Source: Caryophanales bacterium UBA1427 (GTDB lineage: Bacteria; Bacillota_I; Bacilli_A; ML615J-28; CAG-313). Taken from it: DNA of 64,000 nt. The stretch spans positions 1 to 64,000 of the forward strand of contig DCTZ01000040.1 of assembly GCA_002329485.1 (NCBI GenBank), in the 5' to 3' direction. The position numbers and the translations under genes were made by a program. Within the stretch, counting starts at the first letter, position 1. Each line of letters begins with the position of its first letter. A model generated the notes under the pieces. It saw nothing but the letters and a program-made list of their open reading frames with translations. It was not told where the DNA came from and searched no databases. Shown here piece by piece: positions 8,756 through 16,329 of this stretch.

Positions 8756-9843
8756 TTAACAACTCCTTGAATCAATCTGTTGAATTTATCGGTATAATAC
8801 ACTCCTTCTTCAACCGATTTTACCGGCAGGCAAAGCGAAAAATTACCTTTGATGAGCTTGTGGATATTCTTTTCGATTTCCTCGAACGAATCGCAATCGA
8901 TGGCGAGGCAGACGCCGTTGGCCTCAATTGCCAGCTGTTCGATATGGTCAATCGGACGCGGCTGATTCGGGTCGGTGGCAAGCCACAGATGGGTGACGTT
9001 TTTCAAAGCGCAGATTTCTTTAACCAAATAAAGAGCGCGCGAGTGCGAATGTAAATGGCCGCGGCCGAAATGGTCGATGACTTTTTGGGTATAAGGAGCG
9101 CAAAACTCGCGGTACAGTTCGCCCGAAATCATGCAGGCGATATCTTCGCTCATATTGATATTCCCCTTTAAGTACCACATGCCGTATGGAGTATCTTTTA
9201 AGTATTTGTCCGCCAAGGCATAGATATCTTCGGCAAACCTGATGGTGGCATCGGCGCAATAATCAAGCAAACCGCGGAGTTCTTCGGGGTTATCGTAAAA
9301 ATCAAAGTAAATGGCATCCCCCCGCAAAGCCGCGGCTAAATCAAGCGGCGAAAAAAACCCGCGCATAAACGGTATACCGGAAGAAGCGGATCGTTTTAAC
9401 AGTGCTTCGCAAATGTCCAAAAATTTTTTGTACCATTTGGCCTGTCCCAATGGCGGTAATTTTTGATAATCGGTAATTTCTTTCAGCAGCGGCTTAGACC
9501 AACTGGTTTCCGGCTGAAAAAGGATTTCTCCTCCGACAAAAGCGGAATAATCGCCGATTCCCAAGACCGGCGAAACGGTCGGAAGCATATTGTCGTCGAT
9601 TGCTTTCCGCTTAGAAAACGACTCCGACAGCATGGAGCATAAATCAAAGGCATACTGTTCGATATCCGTTTCGAAATTGTATTTGGTTAAATCCAGTTTG
9701 GCATAGAAATCGACATCGCTCGGGGGAAGAGCGCGAAAGGAGACGTTACCCGGAAGGTGGTTAAGGGCATCCCGAAAGGTTTTTTCCCACATCCGGATGG
9801 TTTTCTCCAAATTCGGTTTTAAGTTTTTTAGTTCTTCGAACAT
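8752..9843 (-). CDS. URO-D family protein adjacent to corrinoid protein
   Basis: 363 residues, a divergent member of the URO-D/methyltransferase superfamily. Where related methyltransferases have H-x-C, this protein has a run of histidines (His263-x-His265-x-His267, HLHSHS), and no Cys occupies the third-ligand position. It may therefore bind metal differently or not use zinc. It lies four bases after the corrinoid protein gene and overlaps the transporter gene, so it is probably the partner that loads or unloads the corrinoid protein. A GGGG-A-A ribosome binding site precedes the ATG. Role and substrate are inferred from context only. Confidence 0.65.
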   Translation of the reverse strand: MFEELKNLKPNLEKTIRMWEKTFRDALNHLPGNVSFRALPPSDVDFYAKLDLTKYNFETDIEQYAFDLCSMLSESFSKRKAIDDNMLPTVSPVLGIGDYSAFVGGEILFQPETSWSKPLLKEITDYQKLPPLGQAKWYKKFLDICEALLKRSASSGIPFMRGFFSPLDLAAALRGDAIYFDFYDNPEELRGLLDYCADATIRFAEDIYALADKYLKDTPYGMWYLKGNINMSEDIACMISGELYREFCAPYTQKVIDHFGRGHLHSHSRALYLVKEICALKNVTHLWLATDPNQPRPIDHIEQLAIEANGVCLAIDCDSFEEIEKNIHKLIKGNFSLCLPVKSVEEGVYYTDKFNRLIQGVVK

Positions 9844-9847
9844 CGGT

Positions 9848-10483
9848 TTATTCCCCTGTCAAAAACGCTTTGGCGACCTGCGCCGCGCTTGCTGCGTCCC
9901 CTGCATACCCGTCCGCTTCGATTTCTTTGGCAAAGCTTTCGGTAACCGGAGCGCCCCCGATCAACACTTTAACTTTGTCTCTGATGCCGGCTTCTTTCAA
10001 AGCATCGATGGTTTCTTTTTGCGCCATCATGGTTGTCGTTAAAAGTGCCGATAAGCACACAAGGTCCGGTTTATAATCTTTGACCGCTTCCACGACTTGT
10101 TCGGGAGAAACATCGACACCCAAATCGAGGCATTCGATGCCTTGTCCTTCCAACATCATTTTGACCAAATTTTTGCCGATGTCGTGGAGATCACCTTTAA
10201 CGGTACAAATAATGGCTTTGCCTAACGGTTTTATTCCGCTGGTGATTAAAGCCGGACGCAATATTTCCAACCCCGCATTCATCGCCCGCGCCGCTACCAA
10301 TACTTCGGGAACAAATACTTCGTTGTTTTTGAACTTTCCTCCGATGACGGTCATGCCCTGAATCAAACCGCCGTTTAAAATATCTTTGGGTTCGTATCCT
10401 TCGTCGAGTGCCTGCTGCACCAATTGTTTGACATTCTGGGCCCGTCCCTTTTGCAACATTAAAGCAATTTCTTCAATTAACAT
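9848..10483 (-). CDS. Methyltransferase cognate corrinoid protein
   Basis: 211 residues: an N-terminal helical cap (B12-binding-2) followed by a Rossmann-type B12-binding domain. The base-off/His-on motif D-x-H-x-x-G is present (DLHDIG, Asp98-His100-Gly103 from this start). The family shuttles methyl groups as methyl-Co(III) between substrate- and acceptor-specific methyltransferases. A longer frame begins at 10498, but AGGAGG stands seven bases before the ATG at 10483, so the shorter start is chosen. It is the first gene after a promoter with a cre-type operator and leads the sugar/methyltransferase operon. Confidence 0.9.
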   Translation of the reverse strand: MLIEEIALMLQKGRAQNVKQLVQQALDEGYEPKDILNGGLIQGMTVIGGKFKNNEVFVPEVLVAARAMNAGLEILRPALITSGIKPLGKAIICTVKGDLHDIGKNLVKMMLEGQGIECLDLGVDVSPEQVVEAVKDYKPDLVCLSALLTTTMMAQKETIDALKEAGIRDKVKVLIGGAPVTESFAKEIEADGYAGDAASAAQVAKAFLTGE

Positions 10484-10507
10484 AAATTTCCTCCTCATCT
10501 AATTCTA

Positions 10508-10536
10508 ATTATACTAGAAAACGTTTACATTTTCAT
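10508..10536 (-). promoter_or_regulatory. Promoter with embedded cre-type operator for the corrinoid/sugar operon
   Basis: On the minus strand TATAAT (10508-10513) stands 17 bases after a weak -35 (ATGAAA). The spacer contains ATGTAAACGTTTTCT (10516-10530), which fits the Bacillus cre consensus WTGNAANCGNWNNCW at every defined position. CcpA or a LacI-type sugar regulator binding here would block RNA polymerase. This ties the corrinoid genes to carbon-source control. Confidence 0.7.
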
Positions 10537-10576
10537 TGACTAAATTGCGAAAAAAACGTAAAAATTTGCTCTAAAT

Positions 10577-10608
10577 CAAAAAAGGTTAAGGATTTGCCTT
10601 AACCTTTG
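10577..10608 (-). terminator. Intrinsic terminator after the PocR-AraC gene
   Basis: On the minus strand AAAGGTTAAGG, a five-base loop, and CCTTAACCTTT are followed by a T run. The stem overlaps the stop codon of the regulator gene. It separates the regulatory operon from the corrinoid/sugar operon. Confidence 0.8.
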
Positions 10609-11915
10609 AAAAGTTTTAAATAACTGTTCGGCGAAACGCCGTAATGTTTTTTGAAGATTTTGGAAAAATAACTGGCATCGTTGAAGCCGACCGCTTCGGA
10701 AATCATTTGGACGTTTTTGCCGGTTCCGTGAATCAAATCCAGCGCATGTTCCATTCGGATTTTATTGAGATAATCGGAAAAAGTCATATTGAGTTCTTCC
10801 CGAAACAAATGGCTCAGATAATAAGTGCTGACGTAGACTTGATTCGCCACGGTTTCCAAACTTAAATTTTGGTGGTAGTTTTGTTTGATGTAGGCAATCG
10901 CTTTGGTCAAATGTTCGTTTGTTTTCTTTTGCGACCGGTGCTGGTAGATTACTCCCATAATCATTTCCATGACTTCGCTCGACATCAGGCACATCTCTTC
11001 AAACTTGATTTCTTCGGAGAACACTTTGGTATAGTCTTTGAGAATGATGGCCATGTCGGACAGCGGTGCCCCCGCATCGATACCGGCCCGAAAGAAGATG
11101 GTAATCAGCTCGAACAGTTTGGCTTTGATGATATCGAGATTGCCGGAAGAGATGGCAAAGATTTCGCCCAAAACTTCGTTGAGGATTTTCCGGGCGTTTG
11201 CGGTATTGCCGGTTTGAATCGAAGCAATCAATTCTTTTTCCGTTTCAATCGGATACCGTTGCAATAGGGATCGTTTCTCGATTTGCATCAGTTTGGAAGC
11301 CCGGAGTTTCTTTTCCTGAATCAATTCTCCGATTTCTTTTTGTTGCTTATAGATTTTCAACCTTTGGGCAAGAAATTTGCTTTCTTCTTTGCACATGTGG
11401 TTGACGATGATATTGAGCATCTGCGAAGCGCTGGTCATGTTGTCGCACGACAGCTGCTTGACGTTTTTCATGATTTCCTGGATTTGGTCTTCGTTCAGAT
11501 GGGTGCCATGGGTGATTTTACGTAGTTCGTCCATGGCCAGTTCGTCCGGTTCCCACAGCAGGACCGGACCGCACGATAAACTGCCGATATATTTTTCCTC
11601 GAAAAAAATCGGAGCGCTGCTTTTGATCATGCAACCGCACTTAAAAATATAAGGTTCTCCGAGTTCCGCGGCTTTCAGCCCCGCATATTCCATCTGCTTT
11701 TTGCATTTAAGCAGGTTTTCGTAATCTTTGATAACTTCGCAAATACTTAAACGGGGATTGACACGGTAACTCAAAAGTTCGTTTCCCTGCACGTCATGAA
11801 GGGCAACATCGATTTTTGTCAGTTCTGCAAAATGGCGAAACAATTCTTTTAATTCCTTGAAGTCCAAAACCTGTGGCAGTGTTAAATTCGAGATCTGGAC
11901 ATTCATAATTTTCAT
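10599..11915 (-). CDS. AraC-family regulator with PocR sensory domain
   Basis: 438 residues. Residues about 15-175 resemble the PocR ligand-binding domain: several cysteines around FKCGCMIKSSAP, and IGSLSCGP. A helical linker (about 180-330) follows, and the last 100 residues are an AraC-type double helix-turn-helix (ISEAVGFNDASYFSKIFKKHYGVSPNSY). PocR domains sense small organic molecules in propanediol and other B12-linked pathways. The gene overlaps RACo by four bases and probably controls the methyltransferase/sugar operon located next to it. The effector, perhaps a methylated substrate, is unknown. Confidence 0.82.
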   Translation of the reverse strand: MKIMNVQISNLTLPQVLDFKELKELFRHFAELTKIDVALHDVQGNELLSYRVNPRLSICEVIKDYENLLKCKKQMEYAGLKAAELGEPYIFKCGCMIKSSAPIFFEEKYIGSLSCGPVLLWEPDELAMDELRKITHGTHLNEDQIQEIMKNVKQLSCDNMTSASQMLNIIVNHMCKEESKFLAQRLKIYKQQKEIGELIQEKKLRASKLMQIEKRSLLQRYPIETEKELIASIQTGNTANARKILNEVLGEIFAISSGNLDIIKAKLFELITIFFRAGIDAGAPLSDMAIILKDYTKVFSEEIKFEEMCLMSSEVMEMIMGVIYQHRSQKKTNEHLTKAIAYIKQNYHQNLSLETVANQVYVSTYYLSHLFREELNMTFSDYLNKIRMEHALDLIHGTGKNVQMISEAVGFNDASYFSKIFKKHYGVSPNSYLKLFKG

Positions 11916-13384
11916 TCCTCCCTGCCGAAAGACATATTATCGGTAAAATAGGAAAAGAAGACACTCGAATTGGACAACTCGATTGGTTTCACGGCTTTGG
12001 CGATTTGTTCCAGTTTGGCGATATTGTCGGGATGTGTCAGACATATTTTGGCTCCCATTCCGCTGGCGTTGCCGATGGAACGGACCTTGCCTCTAAAAGT
12101 TTCTGGAAGCAAACCGACGGAATAGGCATTGTCAAGGTTTAAGTAAAAACCGAAGCCTCCGGCCAGATAAACGGTTTCGATTTGGTCGAGGCTGATTCGC
12201 GCGGTTGTCGCCAGGGATAAAATCCCCGAAATAATGGCGCTTTTGGCCAACTGAAATTCGCGGACGTCTTTTTGGGAAAGATAGATCTCGCCCGTCACAT
12301 AAAACACATCGTTCTTGATTTTTTTGCTTAAAGGGCTGGAACTTTTCTGTAAAGCTCCGCTACAATCAAGCAGTTTTTCTTTCCGCATAACCGCAATCAA
12401 ATCCACCAGACCGCATCCGCAAATCCCCTTGGGTTTTCCCTCGACGGTTTTCAGTTTGACTTTGCCGTCGATCAGCTGCACTTCGTTGATGGCGCCGGGG
12501 ATTGCGGCCATCCCGCAGGAAATCCTTCCCCCTTCGAAGGCCGGTCCGGCAGCGGTGGAACAGCCGTATAACTGTTGGCCGGTTTTCAAAATGATTTCGC
12601 CGTTCGTGCCGATATCGATCAAAAGGGCATTTTTATTGGTTTCGAGCATTCTACTGGCCAAGATTCCGGCTAAAATATCGCTTCCGAGATAAGCGCCGAC
12701 GGAAGGCAGAATAACAATGTTGGTGATATAGGCATTCAGTTTGGTGTTTTCCAACAGAAACGTATTGGTGAAAACCGGCGTAAATGGTGCTTGGCCGATC
12801 GGAGACGGATCGATTCCGGCGAGCAAATGCGCCATGGTTGTATTGCAGGAAACATACATTCTTTTGATTTCGGTCAGATTATGTTTGCTTAAAAAATATT
12901 CGACTACCCGCACCAACTGATTGATGATGGTGTGGTGCAGTATCGGCAAATTTCCCAGGCGGCATTGATCGATCCTGGTAATGACATCGGCGCCAAAAGC
13001 CACCTGATGGTTGAAATCGGTAAAATAATCGCAGATGGCATAAGTATCCAAATCGACCAAATAACAGGCAATCGAAGTTGTGCCGATGTCGCAGGCGATA
13101 CCGTATGCGTGGTTTAAATCTATTTCTATTTGTTTGATGAAATCATAGCCTTTTTCGATACTCATTGGGGTCAGTTCCACCACCGCATCCTCTTCCACCA
13201 GAGTTTGGCAGGCCAAGACGTTTTGGCTGTTAAGAATAACCTGGCATTTTCGGCATGTTCTTTTCCCCCCGCAATCCGCCGGGAGCACAAAACCGGCTTT
13301 TCGCAAAGCCTCCAGCAAATTGGTGCCTTTCGCAACCGCAATTTCTTTGGTTTCGTTTTCGGTCAGAACTTTAATTTTTCTCAT
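11912..13384 (-). CDS. RACo-like reductive activator of corrinoid proteins
   Basis: 490 residues. The N-terminal domain is a plant-type [2Fe-2S] ferredoxin with Cys38, Cys44, Cys47 and Cys59. The rest is the ASKHA-type ATPase domain of the DUF4445/RACo family (DIGTTSIACYLVD near 140; DIGTNGEI; AGGFGFYLN). These enzymes use ATP and low-potential electrons to rescue corrinoid protein from inactive Co(II) to Co(I). Presence beside a corrinoid protein and URO-D methyltransferases is the expected arrangement for O-, N- or S-demethylase systems. It overlaps both neighbouring genes by four bases. Confidence 0.88.
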   Translation of the reverse strand: MRKIKVLTENETKEIAVAKGTNLLEALRKAGFVLPADCGGKRTCRKCQVILNSQNVLACQTLVEEDAVVELTPMSIEKGYDFIKQIEIDLNHAYGIACDIGTTSIACYLVDLDTYAICDYFTDFNHQVAFGADVITRIDQCRLGNLPILHHTIINQLVRVVEYFLSKHNLTEIKRMYVSCNTTMAHLLAGIDPSPIGQAPFTPVFTNTFLLENTKLNAYITNIVILPSVGAYLGSDILAGILASRMLETNKNALLIDIGTNGEIILKTGQQLYGCSTAAGPAFEGGRISCGMAAIPGAINEVQLIDGKVKLKTVEGKPKGICGCGLVDLIAVMRKEKLLDCSGALQKSSSPLSKKIKNDVFYVTGEIYLSQKDVREFQLAKSAIISGILSLATTARISLDQIETVYLAGGFGFYLNLDNAYSVGLLPETFRGKVRSIGNASGMGAKICLTHPDNIAKLEQIAKAVKPIELSNSSVFFSYFTDNMSFGREE

Positions 13385-13902
13385 AACAACACCATCGCAA
13401 AATAAGTTACGGTGCTTGGACCGTGGTAATATTTAAGCCCGGCCTTGGAGGCCAATTGATAAACATCGATTCCCACCGCTTCCAGGGAAGGGGTAGCTTC
13501 GCCGGGTTTTCGACACGTCGAAAGAGGATAAGTGCAGCTTGGGCAGAGGCTGCAGCCGCCTGCACCGAAGATGGCGTGAGGTACGGATTTCAGCTGTTTT
13601 TGCAGGGTTTTCAGTTTGGCTTCCATGATTTTTCGCCCCTGTTCCATCTCCTCATAATTGAAAACATCCGACAAAGTAATGACCAGATTAAATAAATAGC
13701 CCTTCGCAAAGGAAAGGTATTTGGTTATTAGCGGTTTCAAGTCGCCGATTCCGGGCGGGCACATCCAGTTGGTATTGTATTTTCCGCAGGCATTTCTTTC
13801 GCAATACTTGTGCAATTCGCTCGAAAAAACGAGCTCCCGAACGTCGATTTGGGAAAACTGGTGGAACTGTTCTTGCAAAAATTGCTCGACTTTGGTGTCC
13901 AT
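13381..13902 (-). CDS. DUF2284 cysteine-rich metal-binding protein
   Basis: 173 residues from the chosen start. Cysteines lie in C-x(4)-C...C-P-P-G (YCERNACGKYNTNWMCPPG) and C-x-x-C-x-x-C (CSLCPSC) with one more further on, the pattern of DUF2284 proteins, which probably bind iron-sulfur or other metal centres. Members often accompany corrinoid methyltransferases. The frame could open at 13929, but a GGGGGTG ribosome binding site lies just before the ATG at 13902. It is the first gene of the regulatory operon. Its biochemical role is unknown; electron supply to RACo is a guess. Confidence 0.75.
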   Translation of the reverse strand: MDTKVEQFLQEQFHQFSQIDVRELVFSSELHKYCERNACGKYNTNWMCPPGIGDLKPLITKYLSFAKGYLFNLVITLSDVFNYEEMEQGRKIMEAKLKTLQKQLKSVPHAIFGAGGCSLCPSCTYPLSTCRKPGEATPSLEAVGIDVYQLASKAGLKYYHGPSTVTYFAMVLL

Positions 13903-13959
13903 TTTTGCACCCCCTTTGAAAATTATCAAGCGACTTTTTCATATTTGTACTTTAAAAAA

Positions 13960-13988
13960 ATTATAGCATCATACCTACCAATTGTCAA
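13960..13988 (-). promoter_or_regulatory. Consensus sigma-A promoter of the DUF2284-RACo-PocR operon
   Basis: On the minus strand TTGACA, a 17-base spacer and TATAAT. The untranslated leader would be about 50 bases. No cobalamin riboswitch elements are visible in it. Confidence 0.85.
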
Positions 13989-14029
13989 GCACAACCGTAA
14001 AACGTCCGGGAACCGCTGGGAAAAATAAA

Positions 14030-14056
14030 AAAACACCGTAATAAATGCGGTGTTTT
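14030..14056 (-). terminator. Intrinsic terminator after the esterase gene
   Basis: AAAACACCG and CGGTGTTTT pair around a nine-base loop. On the minus strand the hairpin is followed by a T-rich tail, just past the esterase stop codon. Confidence 0.8.
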
Positions 14057-14064
14057 TGCCTTGC

Positions 14065-14823
14065 TTAAGCAATTTTTAACAGCCACCTGATAAAAAGCGT
14101 GAACCGCTTTCGCCAGGCCGATTCGTGATGAATGCCGTTCTTGTCGATTTCAACCTTTAAATCGGTTGTTCCGAGTTTGCGCAATAATTTCCCCATCCGG
14201 ATAGTATCGTTGGCATAACGGATTCGGTAGAATAGTTTATTTGATTCTTTTTTCCCCGCATCCAAATAAACCCGAATTTTCGGTACATGGTTTTTCTTAA
14301 CAAAAGCAAAGATTTCTTTTGACGAGAACCAGAATGCCGAGGAAAAACAGCCGACGGCTTTAAAAATCTTAGGATACCTGTATCCCGCATACAAACTGAT
14401 CAGTCCCCCCATCGAAGAGCCGGCCAAAGATGTTTCGTCAGGCAAAGTTGGGTAGCGTTCGTCAATCAAAGGTTTTAAAGTTGTGACAATCCAATTGACA
14501 TATTCTTCGCCGCCTCCGCCCAAATCGTCCTTTACCAAAGGATTGTTTTTTCGTTCCCAAGGCGAATATTCGGTACAGCGTTTTTGGGGATGACAATCGA
14601 TTCCCACCACAATTATGTTTTTTTGATATTGTGTTTCAATGGCATCCAAAGTCGTATGAACATCCCAAACAGCTTTTCCGTAACTGGCTTCGATGTCAAA
14701 CAAATTGTGGCCGTCATGCATATATAGCACCGGATAGCGTTTGTTTAAATCATTCGGCAGGTATACCCGAATGATTCTTGGTTCGCCCCGAATTTCTACG
14801 GTAAAACGTTCGATTTTTCCCAT
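14065..14823 (-). CDS. Alpha/beta-hydrolase, esterase D/IroE family
   Basis: 252 residues without a signal peptide. The fold is that of the putative esterase (Esterase D) family. The nucleophile elbow is G-S-S-M-G with Ser137; the oxyanion region is YMHDGHNLFD (34-43), and a catalytic His probably lies in GIHHESAW near the C terminus. Members cleave esters of formylglutathione, siderophores or acylated sugars. It stands as a single gene with TATAAT about 20 bases upstream of the ribosome binding site and its own terminator. The substrate cannot be assigned. Confidence 0.78.
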   Translation of the reverse strand: MGKIERFTVEIRGEPRIIRVYLPNDLNKRYPVLYMHDGHNLFDIEASYGKAVWDVHTTLDAIETQYQKNIIVVGIDCHPQKRCTEYSPWERKNNPLVKDDLGGGGEEYVNWIVTTLKPLIDERYPTLPDETSLAGSSMGGLISLYAGYRYPKIFKAVGCFSSAFWFSSKEIFAFVKKNHVPKIRVYLDAGKKESNKLFYRIRYANDTIRMGKLLRKLGTTDLKVEIDKNGIHHESAWRKRFTLFIRWLLKIA

Positions 14824-14982
14824 ATTTTTCCCTCCTCAAGCAAGATTATATCACAAAAAGAAAATAAACAATCCAAAACATAAAAAAGGACAACATAATT
14901 AGGTACATTATTTGTTTGCTTCAGTTTTATTCTTGAAAAATTTGCACCTATAAACTAACCAATTTAAAAAAAGCAAAAAAAC

Positions 14983-15026
14983 ACAAAAAAAAGGAACTTT
15001 TTTTTGAAATGTCAAGAAAAGTTCCT
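14983..15026 (-). terminator. Terminator after the FliB-like gene
   Basis: On the minus strand GGAACTTTT pairs with AAAAGTTCC-type sequence and is followed by a run of Ts. It lies directly downstream of the last FliB-like reading frame. Confidence 0.65.
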
Positions 15027-15027
15027 G

Positions 15028-16181
15028 TTATAACATCAGAGTTTTTATTTTATCAAGGGAATTAAGTCCAGCCTGTTTCAACAATACATAGGCATTGAAC
15101 TCAAAATTGGTATGACCGATTAACCGGTAAAGCAAGCTGAAAACATCCGCCAAATCGCTTTTTTCGGTTTTATCCGCCATATAGCAGATGGCGACAAACT
15201 TGGCAAAGAAATAACCGGAGAAGATTCCGAAGAAATAATCTTCATAGGTTCCGAAACGATAATTGATCGGAAAATCTTTAAAAATCAAATGGTTTTGCAG
15301 AATTTTTTCGAACCAACAGTCGAATTCGCCGAACCGTTCGTAAAGGGAGTCTTTCCATTTTGCCAACACGGTCGCATCGTTTACGCTTTCCAAATTATAC
15401 AGTACTTTAGGAACGATTGTTTGGAGAGCCTTGCTGGAGGGGCTGAATTCGTTTAACCACTTGGTTCCGATTTCCAAAATCAAAGCATAATCCCGTTCAG
15501 GGAAAGGCAATCGCAAAATTCAAATCGTTAAAGATGCGATTCAATAAACCGATTTGCTTTTGGGCTTTCTGTACGGTAATTTCTTTGAAAAAAACACCGA
15601 ACATCGACAAACGGCTGTTTAAGGACAAAGACCGGTTCAGTAAAATTCGGTAACTCAATTCTTTTAAAACGCTTAACCAATCCTTTGATTCAGGCGGCAA
15701 ATGGTAAGCGGTGGGACGGATTTTTTCAAAGGTGATTTCCTGTTCGGAAAAGGTCAAAGGTTCCGGAGAATTGAGCAACAGTTCGATTACTTTTTCGCAA
15801 CTGTTCGAGCAACAACATTCCAAACAGGTGGTCATTTTTGGCGCTCTAGGGATAGTACTGGCAAATCGCCGGAAGAATGCTTTCGCCAAAGTTGGCGTGA
15901 AGCAGACAGTAGCCGTTATCCATGTGAAGCGGACAATCGCCTTTTTCGTTATGGGCGACTTTCGCAAAGCACTCGCGCGAAGGATAATGGTTGATTGCAA
16001 AAGTTTCGTTGATTTTTTCTTTCAAATCTTCGGAACAGTCAAGTTCGTGCAATCGGCAGTATTCGTTAAAGGAAATGGTAACATCCCAGCCGATACAACA
16101 GCTGTTGCGACAATTTCCTCCTTTGCAGGAAAATTGCGGATAATAACTAGGGATTTTGTATTTGTAAGTCGTTTCGGTCAT
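15028..16181 (-). CDS. FliB-like lysine-N-methylase homologue, read through two +1 frameshifts
   Basis: Three consecutive frames (16181-15846, 15848-15497, 15498-15028) join into one 383-residue protein of FliB size. Part 1 has the Cys-rich start (FSCKGGNCRNSCCIGWDV, then CPLHMDNGYCLLH) and ends LPAICQYYP. Part 2 continues RAPKMTTCLECCCSNSCEKV, restoring the YPR...C pattern of the family. Part 3 begins ERDYALIL. At both junctions the zero frame reads CCC followed by a stop (TAG, then TGA), and a +1 slip from CCC to CCT restores the frame with no residue lost. This is either programmed frameshifting or a pseudogene. FliB proteins methylate flagellin lysines, but homologues occur in bacteria without flagella. 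The gene has a consensus promoter and its own terminator. Confidence 0.65.
15497..15502 (-). other. Candidate +1 frameshift site 2 (CCC TGA)
   Basis: Zero frame reads TTT CCC TGA. Slipping one base forward gives TTT CCT GAA CGG and leads into the third FliB-like segment. CCC-TGA is the same slippery element described for +1 frameshifting in Listeria phage PSA. Confidence 0.5.
15846..15851 (-). other. Candidate +1 frameshift site 1 (CCC TAG)
   Basis: Zero frame reads TAC TAT CCC TAG. The +1 frame reads TAT CCT AGA GCG and continues the FliB-like protein with the family's Tyr-Pro-Arg motif. The stop is of the type read only by RF1, whereas site 2 uses the RF2 stop. Confidence 0.5.
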
Positions 16182-16226
16182 GGGTAAATTAATCTCCTTA
16201 AAACTCCTTTGAATTTTTTACAAAAA

Positions 16227-16255
16227 ATTATATATCAACGATTTTTTGTTGTCAA
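16227..16255 (-). promoter_or_regulatory. Consensus promoter of the FliB-like gene
   Basis: On the minus strand TTGACA, 17 bases, TATAAT. A perfect promoter argues that the frameshifted gene is still transcribed. Confidence 0.8.
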
Positions 16256-16275
16256 ATATTTTGAAATATAATTGA

Positions 16276-16304
16276 TTGCATTTTTCGCCAAATCCAAGTA
16301 TAAT
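16276..16304 (+). promoter_or_regulatory. Promoter of the DUF4434-murQ-GH9 operon
   Basis: TTGCAT, 17 bases, TATAAT, 25 bases before the chosen start of the DUF4434 gene. It lies back to back with the FliB-like promoter. Confidence 0.8.
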
Positions 16305-16329
16305 GGATTTAAATAAGGGAGAGAGAAAA

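Noticed and set aside
13903..14029. Cobalamin riboswitch upstream of the RACo operon
   Set aside because: The leader is only about 50 bases and lacks the B12-box; none is seen upstream of the corrinoid protein gene either.
15028..16181. UGA read as tryptophan (Mycoplasma code) to explain the FliB-like gene
   Set aside because: Reading TGA as Trp leaves the wrong frame after the second site and does nothing for the TAG; other clear genes end at TGA.
16276..16329. Longer start for the DUF4434 protein
   Set aside because: It overlaps the -35/-10 promoter boxes and has no ribosome binding site, unlike the ATG at 16330.
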